A stretch of DNA of 10,174 nt from an uncultured Bacteroidota bacterium (GTDB lineage Bacteria > Bacteroidota > Bacteroidia > Chitinophagales > Chitinophagaceae). The position numbers and the translations under genes were made by a program. The stretch spans positions 1 through 10,174 of the forward strand of contig CAMPKR010000063.1 of NCBI GenBank assembly GCA_946887345.1, written 5' to 3'. The notes under the pieces are model-generated. The model worked only from the letters and a program-made list of their open reading frames with translations. It did not search any database and was not told the origin of the DNA. Shown one piece after another: positions 1 to 6,154 of this stretch; the first letter of the stretch is position 1, and the number at the start of each line of letters is the position of its first letter.

Positions 1-462
1 CTTTTTTTTCAATGTTCTCAAATATTTTTTAGAAATCAACATCCATATAATAATAATAGATAAAGATTTTTAAAAGAAGGTTATTATTATTAGCGCTGTG
101 AATTTGGGGAAACAAAAATGAAATCCCCTTTGCAAATTAAAAGAATATAGTTCATACACAGTTTATACCACCATTATCCACAACGATGATATGCGTCATT
201 GCTGCATTCCCACATAAAAAGGTGAACATCAGTAAAATACCGCTTGTTTATAATTATTTAATGTGGATTTAATTTTAGAGCTTGTATAAAACCCTCTGAC
301 TTCCGGGTAAGTTTTTTCCCGGGCCTCTCTTTTAAAGTTATCAGTTTCTTACTCTGCATTTTACATCAGATAGTCACACTAATTAACAGCCTGTGTGGGA
401 TAAGTTTTTCTTTGAAATGATTATTGAACAACAGGATGGACATCTTCAAAAATTCTAAGATA
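1..462. other. AT-rich intergenic stretch, no supported gene
   Basis: This stretch lies downstream of the last OmpA-like gene of the minus-strand operon. All reading frames break quickly; the best ATG I can find is a 10-codon ORF at 119. It contains an 11-bp AT-only inverted repeat (48-58 with 82-92), a weak CCGGG/CCCGG inverted repeat (303-307 with 318-322, 10-nt loop), and a CACAC/GTGTG inverted repeat near 376-397. None is followed by a convincing T-tract on the minus strand, so I cannot place the terminator of the operon with confidence. Confidence 0.6.
48..92. repeat. AT-only inverted repeat (11-bp arms)
   Basis: Arms at 48-58 (TAATAATAATA) and 82-92 (TATTATTATTA) are perfectly complementary around a 23-nt AT-rich loop. 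Both arms are simple TAA/TTA triplet repeats, so chance and low complexity could explain the pairing. It could form a weak hairpin in either transcript; no function is assigned. Confidence 0.4.
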
Positions 463-1275
463 TCAGCGCGCTACTATGCGCACTTCCACACGCCTGTTAC
501 TCTTCCGGTCTTCCTCTGTTATTTCATTTTTTACTAAGGGATAGTCCATACCGAAACCTGTTGCATCCATTCTACCTTCTTCTATACCATTATCCGACAG
601 ATAGGTTTTTATAGCTGCTGCCCTGTAATAAGACAAACGCAAACCCGGATCACGGTAAATCGACTCTTCTCCCGGCGGAACACAACATATATGTCCTTCC
701 AGTCTTATTTTCAGTGTCGGATTATCTCTCATAATTCGCAGCAGCGCATTCAGCGTAGGTATAGAGCTATTCATCATCTCGGTAGATCCCAGGTAGAAGT
801 AAACATTATTCAGTATCACAGCCTCACCCACCGGCGTAGATTTTATCATATCCGGTAGCTCCGGCATCCCTATAGTGTCCGTCTTTCGCTTTTCTATGTC
901 TTCTGCTATATCTACCCGCCTGTCTTTTTCATAAAGTTGCATATTCCCGTTTGTCCTGCTTACTTCTCCTCTGCCTTCCACCAGTTTTATACGCTCTGCT
1001 GGTATTCCTAGTGCCTGCACAGCTTCTGCTACGCTATTCGCTCTTTTATAAGAGAGTGTATTATTATAGGGTATATCGCCGCGCTCGTCTGCATATCCTG
1101 TTACCAGCAGGAATTTTTTCCTCTTCAGCTCTTTCTGCTGATCACTGAGAAATTTTATTGATGCTGAATCCAGGGAATAAACATCGGTAGGAAAATAAAT
1201 ATGCAAGGTATCAGTCTGCGAATAGCCATTCGCCGAAAAGAACAGAACCAATAATATACCCCCGAAAGTATTCAT
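463..1275 (-). CDS. Tandem-domain OmpA-like envelope protein with GHICC motif (paralogue 1)
   Basis: The product has 270 residues: a short signal peptide (about 1-20, cleavage near GYSQ) and two OmpA-like domains. The N-terminal domain (about 22-125) keeps the family pattern, with GYAD (Asp63) and an LS..RA motif (Arg78). The C-terminal domain (about 150-268) has GHICC at 194-198, LSYYRA with Arg218, and the typical NRRVEVRI ending. OmpA-like domains normally bind the diaminopimelate of peptidoglycan through the Asp of GHTD and this Arg. In the C-terminal copy Cys197 replaces that Asp and Cys198 follows, so its ligand is uncertain. It is the last gene of a minus-strand run, 56 nt after its paralogue. 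The ATG at 1275 is the only start after an in-frame stop. A periplasmic or outer-membrane-associated role is likely. The exact function is unknown. Confidence 0.85.
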   Translation of the reverse strand: MNTFGGILLVLFFSANGYSQTDTLHIYFPTDVYSLDSASIKFLSDQQKELKRKKFLLVTGYADERGDIPYNNTLSYKRANSVAEAVQALGIPAERIKLVEGRGEVSRTNGNMQLYEKDRRVDIAEDIEKRKTDTIGMPELPDMIKSTPVGEAVILNNVYFYLGSTEMMNSSIPTLNALLRIMRDNPTLKIRLEGHICCVPPGEESIYRDPGLRLSYYRAAAIKTYLSDNGIEEGRMDATGFGMDYPLVKNEITEEDRKSNRRVEVRIVAR

Positions 1276-1331
1276 AAGCGGGCAATCTCTTCAAGGTACT
1301 GAATAAAATAACGCTCGTTGCGGCATTAATA

Positions 1332-2039
1332 TTATTTCTCTACTATCCTTATCTCCACTCTGCGGTTACGCTCTTCTTCCTCGGCTGTCTTCTCCTTCCT
1401 GGGTCTGCGCCAGCTGGAGAAACCTTTATACGAAAGTCGCGCGGGCTCTATGCCCCTGTCCGCCAGGTAGGTGTATACAGTTTCCGCCCTTTTCAGCGAG
1501 AGTTGATAGCCTTTCGTCGTTGTGTCGCCCTCCTGTTCCTGCAGGCAGCATACATGCCCTTCTATCTGTATTTTGAGTTTCCTGTTAGACCGCAGTATAT
1601 CAAATAGCTGGTTCATCTCCACAAAAGACTCGGGAGTCACTTTGGCCTGGCCTCCTACAAACTTTATGTTTCTTAAGGCAAGGGACTGTCCCGCCGAAGT
1701 GCGTTGTATCAACGCTTCCAGGCTATTGCCTTCCGCCACAGCAGCGGAACGTCTTGACCGGCTGTATATTATATCAGCCGGGTGTTCGCCGGTCATCCCT
1801 TGAACGGTTCTTATCCGCGTCTCACTGATCCCTCCTTCACCCAGGCGTTTCTTAATGGCCTGGGCCACTGTTGCGTCGCCATAAATAATAGTAAGGCTGG
1901 TTTTGTCTTCTAAGATCCCGAATAGAAATTCAACTTGCTGCTCTATAGTATTTCCACCCGTAACCGGGGACTTGATATGCAGCGTATCAGCCTTAGTTGT
2001 GTATGCGGCCGGTAACAGGAAAAGCAACAGCAACTTCAT
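1332..2039 (-). CDS. OmpA-like envelope protein with degenerate N-terminal domain and GHVCC motif (paralogue 2)
   Basis: The product has 235 residues, with a signal peptide of about 17 residues (MKLLLLFLLPAAYTTKA). The C-terminal OmpA-like domain (about 118-233) is intact: GHVCC at 161-165, SLKRAE with Arg184, and the ending NRRVEIRI. The N-terminal domain (about 19-102) aligns in outline with its neighbours, but the loop between GYAD and the RA helix has collapsed to a short IIYGDATVAQA stretch. The conserved Asp/Arg pair is therefore not recognisable, and this domain probably no longer binds peptidoglycan. Two blocks in the C-terminal domain coding region (1348-1368 and 1558-1576) are identical at the nucleotide level to the neighbouring paralogue, showing tandem duplication. 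The gene starts 8 nt after the stop of paralogue 3, so co-transcription is very likely. The function is unknown beyond the cell envelope. Confidence 0.83.
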   Translation of the reverse strand: MKLLLLFLLPAAYTTKADTLHIKSPVTGGNTIEQQVEFLFGILEDKTSLTIIYGDATVAQAIKKRLGEGGISETRIRTVQGMTGEHPADIIYSRSRRSAAVAEGNSLEALIQRTSAGQSLALRNIKFVGGQAKVTPESFVEMNQLFDILRSNRKLKIQIEGHVCCLQEQEGDTTTKGYQLSLKRAETVYTYLADRGIEPARLSYKGFSSWRRPRKEKTAEEEERNRRVEIRIVEK

Positions 2040-2047
2040 AGCGGTAA

Positions 2048-2917
2048 TTATTTTTCCAATATTCTTATCTCCACTCTGCGGTTAAGATCAGACAGGTACT
2101 GTGTGCTTTCATCTCGTGTCACTGGCTTGGTGCGCGCCATCCCCTTATACTTCAGCCTCCCCGCATCTATTCCCCGGGAGACTAATATATTATACACCGC
2201 TTTTGCTCTCGCTTCCGATAAATTATCCTCACCCGTAGCCAGGTCGGTTCCGTCTTCTTCGTCATTGCCCGTACAACACACGTGTCCTTCTATCTGTATT
2301 TTGATCCGTGGATTTTCTCTCAGTATGTTGAAAAGATCATCCACCGCTTTTCTCGATTCTCTTTTTATAATATCACGGCCGCCGATAAAGTAAAGGTTAT
2401 CCACTTTCAGCGTGCTGCCTACTTCTGCTTCGCTTATATTTTCAGTAGTCACCGTGGGTGCGGGCTCTTTCTTTACAGCTACCGGCTTTGGTTTCTCTTT
2501 AGGCTTTACGGGTTCGGGCACTTTTACTGCTGCTTCATGTTTCACTACTATATCCGCGCGCCTGTCCTCTGCATAGCCTCCGTGTTTTTCTTCATCCCTG
2601 TGCACTTCACCTTTGCTGGCTACCAACTTCAGGCTCTTTTTGTCAACGCCGTTTTTTTCCAGTTTTGCAGCCACACTTTGCGCGCGCCTCATAGCCAGCA
2701 TATCATTGTAATAAACATCTCCCCTGTAGTCCGCATATCCCACAATAGTAATCCGCACACCCGGCTGAAGGTTCTTTGCAAGCTTATCTATCTTTTTTTC
2801 TGCGGCTTCGTTCAGGAAAGGATCGTCGGTATTAAAGAAAATATGTGTGGTATCCGCACTCTGTGCACGGCACATTATTGCAGGCAACAGCATCGCTATC
2901 CACATCATCACTTTCAT
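2048..2917 (-). CDS. Tandem-domain OmpA-like envelope protein with GHVCC motif (paralogue 3)
   Basis: The product has 289 residues. A signal peptide (about 1-19) has a Cys at 16 in LPAIMC, a poor lipobox, so type I cleavage is preferred. An N-terminal OmpA-like domain (about 24-125) has GYAD (Asp63) and MRRAQSV (Arg79 region). A Pro/Lys/Glu-rich linker (about 128-157) separates it from the C-terminal OmpA-like domain (about 167-288), which has GHVCC at 211-215, an acidic insert (218-231), LSEARA with Arg237, and the ending NRRVEIRI. The linker suggests two independent domains held apart, possibly one at the peptidoglycan. As in its two neighbours, a Cys pair replaces the Asp of the C-terminal GHTD motif. 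It starts 15 nt after the stop of the thioredoxin-fold gene, so the two are probably one transcript. Family assignment is firm, physiological role is not. Confidence 0.86.
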   Translation of the reverse strand: MKVMMWIAMLLPAIMCRAQSADTTHIFFNTDDPFLNEAAEKKIDKLAKNLQPGVRITIVGYADYRGDVYYNDMLAMRRAQSVAAKLEKNGVDKKSLKLVASKGEVHRDEEKHGGYAEDRRADIVVKHEAAVKVPEPVKPKEKPKPVAVKKEPAPTVTTENISEAEVGSTLKVDNLYFIGGRDIIKRESRKAVDDLFNILRENPRIKIQIEGHVCCTGNDEEDGTDLATGEDNLSEARAKAVYNILVSRGIDAGRLKYKGMARTKPVTRDESTQYLSDLNRRVEIRILEK

Positions 2918-2932
2918 ACCTGAAATTAAGAA

Positions 2933-4354
2933 TTATTTATCGGTCAGCACCTTATCCAGCTCTCTTACCATTGCAGCCGCCTGGCTCGGCAATGGAGTCA
3001 GCTTCAGCGCAAATTTTCCTTCCTTGTCTATCAGGAAAAAAACCGGCAGGCTCTGTACTCCGTATATCTGGGCCAGTAGCGATTTCCAGCCACCGCTTTC
3101 ACGGCTATGTATGCCCGCAAGCTTGTTCGTTTCTATCGCCATTATCCAGGGGAAGTCATCGCTGTCCAGCGACACGTACAGGAATTCTATGTTCTTATCC
3201 TTATACTTATTGCCCAGCTGCACCGCGGCCTTCATCTCTATAATACTCTGCCTGTATTCGCTCGACCAGAATCCCAGTAATACATACTTTCCTTTCAGGT
3301 CCGATAGCTTCCCCGTTTTCCCCTGGGGTGTCGTGAAGGTAAAATCATACGCCTTCTCTCCGGGTGCCAACCGTTTAGCTATGGCCAGCTGCGACTCAAG
3401 ATCTTTTTTGTAAATGCTCTCCGGCCAGCGTTTCTTAAATCTGTTCGTTCGCTCTATTGCCGTATCCAGTGGCAGGTGCCTGATGGCGGCATACAGGTGC
3501 GTCGCTATCACATACTCTGCAGAGGCCGGGGGCATAGTACGTAGAGCCATCCTGCCAATACTATCCTGTACACGGAAAATATTGATCGTGTCATTAAAAT
3601 ACCCTGCCACCTCCAGCTTCATTCGGTATATCTGGTCTATATAGAGTCTGTAGGGTATCATGCCTATGTATTTATCATTAAACTCAGCAGGGATATCCGC
3701 AACAGCCCTGTAGTTTTCTTTAGGTATCTCGGTTAAATTCCTGGTTTTATTCTGCGCTACTTCATGCAGGTAGGGATATTGATACAGGCAGAAGTAAGTA
3801 AAGTAATTATAGCACGCAGCCAGGTAATCAATAAAGTCAGCTGGTAGCCCGGCCTTATTATTTTCCAGGTATACCATTTCTTTCAGCTGCTCCATCTTCA
3901 TGTTTTTAATAAAGGTTTCCGGCTTGCCCGTAAGGTATCGTTGCATCTTGTGCGGGTACTTCTCCACCTGGCCCATGTCTTTTGCATGCTTGGCCAGCCA
4001 GTTGGCACGGTCGCTTCCCGGCCCTTTGAATGATATCCTCCAGTTGCTGTCGGTTACCATGGCTGTCATATCCAGCTCATCTCCTGCCTTCACCAGAAGT
4101 TCACCGCTATGTTTTCCGTGAGAAAAGGTAATGGGCGTATATTCCTCTTTTACTTTAAACGTGTACTCAAAACTACTGTCTTGTAGCTGGGCTTTATACT
4201 CCACGGGGTCATATATCAGCCTGCTGTTGTTATAGTTCACGAAAATGCTGTCGTAAGAAGAGTTTTTGATCTGTCCCCTGAAGGTGACAGTTCCCTGTGC
4301 CGTCGCGGCAAGGGCAGGGACAACAAACAACAAGACAAAAACGAAACGCTTCAC
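2933..4354 (-). CDS. Secreted thioredoxin-fold (TlpA/AhpC-like) protein lacking the CxxC active site
   Basis: With the GTG start at 4354 the product has 473 residues and a textbook signal peptide (hydrophobic core FVFVLLFVVPALA, cleavage near ATAQ). Residues about 22-120 form a beta-rich domain like DUF4369, which often precedes thioredoxin domains in Bacteroidota. A helical middle region follows (about 120-325). A thioredoxin-like domain (about 330-473) begins at PGEKAYDFTF and contains GKYVLLGFW and the cis-proline segment SLPVFFLID (Pro437). Where family members have WCxxC, this protein has W-S-S-E-Y-R-Q-S, so both catalytic cysteines (here Tyr367 and Ser370) are missing and disulfide exchange is unlikely. 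Alternative in-frame starts are ATG 4405 and TTG 4426, but both leave a long polar leader before the signal peptide. It is the first gene of the operon with three OmpA-like genes. A binding, scaffolding or chaperone role is inference. Confidence 0.8.
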   Translation of the reverse strand: MKRFVFVLLFVVPALAATAQGTVTFRGQIKNSSYDSIFVNYNNSRLIYDPVEYKAQLQDSSFEYTFKVKEEYTPITFSHGKHSGELLVKAGDELDMTAMVTDSNWRISFKGPGSDRANWLAKHAKDMGQVEKYPHKMQRYLTGKPETFIKNMKMEQLKEMVYLENNKAGLPADFIDYLAACYNYFTYFCLYQYPYLHEVAQNKTRNLTEIPKENYRAVADIPAEFNDKYIGMIPYRLYIDQIYRMKLEVAGYFNDTINIFRVQDSIGRMALRTMPPASAEYVIATHLYAAIRHLPLDTAIERTNRFKKRWPESIYKKDLESQLAIAKRLAPGEKAYDFTFTTPQGKTGKLSDLKGKYVLLGFWSSEYRQSIIEMKAAVQLGNKYKDKNIEFLYVSLDSDDFPWIMAIETNKLAGIHSRESGGWKSLLAQIYGVQSLPVFFLIDKEGKFALKLTPLPSQAAAMVRELDKVLTDK

Positions 4355-4373
4355 TTTTCTTTTTTCAGGATTA

Positions 4374-4381
4374 CAAATTAA
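4374..4381 (-). promoter_or_regulatory. Possible -7 element for the thioredoxin-fold/OmpA operon
   Basis: On the minus strand this reads TTAATTTG, one mismatch from the Bacteroidota -7 consensus TAnnTTTG. It lies 19 nt upstream of the GTG start at 4354. I do not find a good TTTG -33 box at the usual 19-21 nt spacing, so this is weak. If real, it would exclude the upstream ATG and TTG starts. Confidence 0.25.
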
Positions 4382-4421
4382 TGGAAATATCGGCTGCTTC
4401 TGCATAGAGGGCAAACTACAG

Positions 4422-4433
4422 ACCAACGTTGGT
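4422..4433. promoter_or_regulatory. 12-bp perfect palindrome ACCAACGTTGGT, possible operator
   Basis: The 12 bases are self-complementary, and the flanks CAGA (4419-4422) and TCTG (4434-4437) extend the symmetry with a one-base bulge. It sits between the metH terminator and the start of the thioredoxin-fold/OmpA operon. That is the right place for a dimeric repressor or activator site. No regulator gene is nearby to support this. Confidence 0.35.
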
Positions 4434-4444
4434 TCTGAAATGTT

Positions 4445-4468
4445 AAAAAAAACGGGGCTATGGCCCCG
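4445..4468 (-). terminator. Rho-independent terminator of metH module
   Basis: Read on the minus strand there is a 6-bp stem CGGGGC/GCCCCG with a CATA loop (4453-4468), followed at once by eight T (4445-4452). It stands about 107 nt after the metH stop. The plus strand has no T-tract after the stem, so the terminator serves the minus strand. It separates metH transcription from the operon downstream. Confidence 0.85.
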
Positions 4469-4522
4469 GCTAAGAGTATTTCTAATTTAAGGCTTACCAA
4501 TTGTCTGCGCCAGTCTGCGATG

Positions 4523-4549
4523 TCCGTGGGAAATACAGGAAGCCACGGA
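4523..4549. repeat. Inverted repeat in the metH 3' untranslated region
   Basis: Perfect 7-bp arms TCCGTGG (4523-4529) and CCACGGA (4543-4549) flank a 13-nt loop, between the metH stop and its T-rich terminator. It has no T-tract and is therefore not a terminator itself. It may be a 3'-end stabilising hairpin. Confidence 0.4.
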
Positions 4550-4574
4550 GAGTACAGCGTATCTTAAACTATTA

Positions 4575-5606
4575 CTAATACGTCTCCGCCACCTGCGGAA
4601 GTTCTCTCGGGCTGTATTGTTTCACGGCATTGGCTATGGCACGTATATGATCAGGAGTAGTGCCACAGCAGCCGCCCAGCAGGTTTACCCATCCTTCCTT
4701 CGCCCATTCGGCTACTATCTGTGCAGTCATTTCCGGAGTCTCATCATATTCTCCCATCGCGTTCGGCAAACCCGCATTGGGATAGGCGCTCACATGGCAG
4801 GAAGCCAGCTCGGCAAGTTCTTCTATGTGAGGGCGCATCTCGGCAGCGCCCAGCGCACAGTTAAGGCCTATGCTCACCGGCGCAGCATGCATCACCGACA
4901 CCAGGAAGGCCTCCAGTGTTTGTCCGCTTAGTGTTCGTCCCGATGCATCAGTTATAGTACCAGATATCATCACGGGCAGCTTTTCCTTTTTAGTATCGCG
5001 GAAATATTGGTTCAGCGCATAGATCGCTGCCTTTGCGTTCAGCGTATCAAAGATGGTTTCTATCAGCAGTATATCTACACCGCCGTCTGCCAGCGCTTTT
5101 ATTTGTTCGTAGTATGCAGCAGCAGCTTCGTCAAATGTCATAGCCCGGTAGCCCGGCCTGTTCACATCAGGCGAGAGAGAAAGTGTTTTGTTCATAGGCC
5201 CTATCGCGCCGGCAACAAAACGTTGTCCCGCTTCTTCGGGATGCGCAGCTATAAATTCCTGCACTGCTTCCTTCGCCAGCTTCGCCGCCTCAAAATTGAT
5301 CTCGTAAGAAAGGGCCGACATTTCATAGTCCGCCAGTGAAATCGCCTGCGCGTTAAAAGTGTTTGTTTCCAGTATGTTAGCGCCTGCCTCCAGGTATTCC
5401 TTGTGTATCTCCTTTATTATCTGCGGCTGGGTAATGCACAGCAGGTCATTATTTCCCTTTATATCCAGGTGATAATCTTTAAAACGCTCACCACGGTAAT
5501 CAGCCTCCTCCAGTTTATAGCGCTGTATCATAGTGCCCATTGCACCATCTATTATCAATATCCGCTGCGCAAGCAATTCACGAAGCTTTTTTTCTACTGC
5601 TGTCAT
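4575..5606 (-). CDS. metH: Homocysteine S-methyltransferase module of methionine synthase (split MetH, N-terminal part)
   Basis: The 343-residue protein equals the first module of cobalamin-dependent methionine synthase, a (beta/alpha)8 barrel of about 350 residues. That module transfers the methyl group from methylcobalamin to homocysteine, making methionine in the cytoplasm. Visible motifs are DGAMGTM (20-26), ETNTF (80-84), SIGLNCALG (Cys250) and GGCCGT (Cys313, Cys314). The three cysteines match the zinc ligands of E. coli MetH (247, 310, 311) in position and context. The folate, cobalamin and reactivation modules are absent, as in other split-MetH Bacteroidota where they are a separate gene. 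No such gene lies in this window. I chose ATG 5606 over the in-frame ATG 5672 because the extra 22 residues show no family similarity and a perfect TATCTTTG promoter element lies inside them. The gene is monocistronic here, with a terminator at 4445-4468. Confidence 0.9.
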   Translation of the reverse strand: MTAVEKKLRELLAQRILIIDGAMGTMIQRYKLEEADYRGERFKDYHLDIKGNNDLLCITQPQIIKEIHKEYLEAGANILETNTFNAQAISLADYEMSALSYEINFEAAKLAKEAVQEFIAAHPEEAGQRFVAGAIGPMNKTLSLSPDVNRPGYRAMTFDEAAAAYYEQIKALADGGVDILLIETIFDTLNAKAAIYALNQYFRDTKKEKLPVMISGTITDASGRTLSGQTLEAFLVSVMHAAPVSIGLNCALGAAEMRPHIEELAELASCHVSAYPNAGLPNAMGEYDETPEMTAQIVAEWAKEGWVNLLGGCCGTTPDHIRAIANAVKQYSPRELPQVAETY

Positions 5607-5610
5607 ACCG

Positions 5611-5645
5611 CAAAGATAAGGGTCTGCTGCATCGTACCCCACATC
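5611..5645 (-). promoter_or_regulatory. metH promoter, possibly giving a leaderless mRNA
   Basis: On the minus strand TATCTTTG (5611-5618) matches the Bacteroidota -7 consensus TAnnTTTG exactly. A TGTG (3 of 4 to TTTG) lies 21 nt upstream (5640-5643). The last G is only 4 nt from the ATG at 5606, so transcription would begin at or very near the start codon. The -7 match is strong, the -33 match is weak. Confidence 0.55.
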
Positions 5646-5774
5646 TTCCTCCGCCCGGTCTAAAAGTCTCATGTTGATGCGTAGTTACTATGCATAAGCT
5701 TGCCGGCATCCCCAATAGGGCTCAGGTCGCAGCGTGCAAAATTTAAATAACAGTACTCACTCCAACCACTTTTC

Positions 5775-5812
5775 AAAAAAACCGCAAAAAATTAAAAGAA
5801 AACTGTAAAAAA
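5775..5812. promoter_or_regulatory. Four phased A-tracts, probable intrinsically curved DNA
   Basis: A-runs at 5775-5781, 5786-5791, 5794-5802 (interrupted by a T-free G) and 5807-5812 have centres near 5778, 5788.5, 5798 and 5809.5, a spacing of about 10.5 bp. Phased A-tracts bend DNA. They end 25 bp upstream of the candidate -33 box at 5837, the position of an UP-like or nucleoid-protein binding element. Confidence 0.45.
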
Positions 5813-5836
5813 GTTACCCACATTACCCCTCCAAAA

Positions 5837-5869
5837 CTTGCTTCCACCCACCCTCATTTCGTACCTTTA
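5837..5869 (+). promoter_or_regulatory. Candidate outward promoter upstream of the repeat region
   Basis: CTTG (5837-5840) and TACCTTTA (5862-5869) are each one base from the Bacteroidota -33 TTTG and -7 TAnnTTTG boxes, with 21-nt spacing. Curved A-tract DNA lies just upstream. Transcription would start near 5875, about 370 nt before the barrel gene ATG. Because that gene has a nearer promoter, this one may drive a long leader or a small RNA. Confidence 0.4.
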
Positions 5870-6040
5870 TACTTGTCCGCCCAAAGCAGTTTCCGCCTTG
5901 GACGACTGCTCGTTCTTTGATAAATTTCAGTCAGTACCCGGATCAAATTCCATTAATTTTTTACCTGGGGAACCAGAGACCGCGAAAAAGCTCAATGAAC
6001 CATAATCCGCTGAAAATCAACCAATTACTTAGGGCCAAGT

Positions 6041-6145
6041 CTGCAAAACCCTGCATATATCCTGCACAAGCTTGCACACATCCTGCACAAGTCTGCACAT
6101 ACACTGCATAAGCCTGCACACACGCTGCGCAAGCCTGCACTAAGC
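6041..6145. repeat. Five tandem 21-bp repeats with helically phased TGCA cores
   Basis: Copies begin at 6041, 6062, 6083, 6104 and 6125. Each unit is two related half-units, roughly CTGCACAAGC followed by CTGCACACATC. TGCA (TGCG once, at 6126) starts at 6042, 6052, 6063, 6073, 6084, 6094, 6105, 6115, 6126 and 6136, so the spacing alternates exactly 10 and 11 bp, an average of 10.5. There are no spacers, so this is not a CRISPR array. It lies about 40 bp upstream of the -33 box of the barrel gene. It could be a regulator-binding array or a minisatellite. Confidence 0.9.
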
Positions 6146-6154
6146 CACTTTTGT

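Noticed and set aside
303..322. Terminator for the OmpA operon at the CCGGG/CCCGG inverted repeat
   Set aside because: The stem is only 5 bp with a 10-nt loop, and the minus strand lacks a T-tract directly after it.
2895..2917. Lipoprotein signal in OmpA-like paralogue 3 (Cys16)
   Set aside because: The residues before the Cys (A-I-M) do not fit a lipobox, and a normal signal-peptidase site follows at CRAQ.
2282..2923. 213-codon plus-strand open frame
   Set aside because: It is antisense to OmpA-like paralogue 3, whose motifs are unmistakable. The translation is Cys/Phe/Ser/His-rich shadow sequence.
4355..4426. TTG 4426 or ATG 4405 as start of the thioredoxin-fold gene
   Set aside because: Both put 17-24 polar residues before a complete signal peptide that starts at GTG 4354. 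Rejected with moderate confidence only; ATG 4405 remains possible.
5607..5672. Upstream ATG (5672) as the metH start
   Set aside because: The additional 22 residues do not resemble MetH N-termini, and the promoter -7 element lies within them.
5995..6111. 38-codon ATG ORF (or a longer TTG-started form from 5917) ending in the 21-bp repeats
   Set aside because: No ribosome-binding or promoter element suits it, and its end consists of the repeat, with the stop caused by variation in copy 4. Kept only as a finding.
6041..6145. CRISPR array
   Set aside because: The 21-bp units are directly adjacent with no unique spacers, and no cas gene is present.
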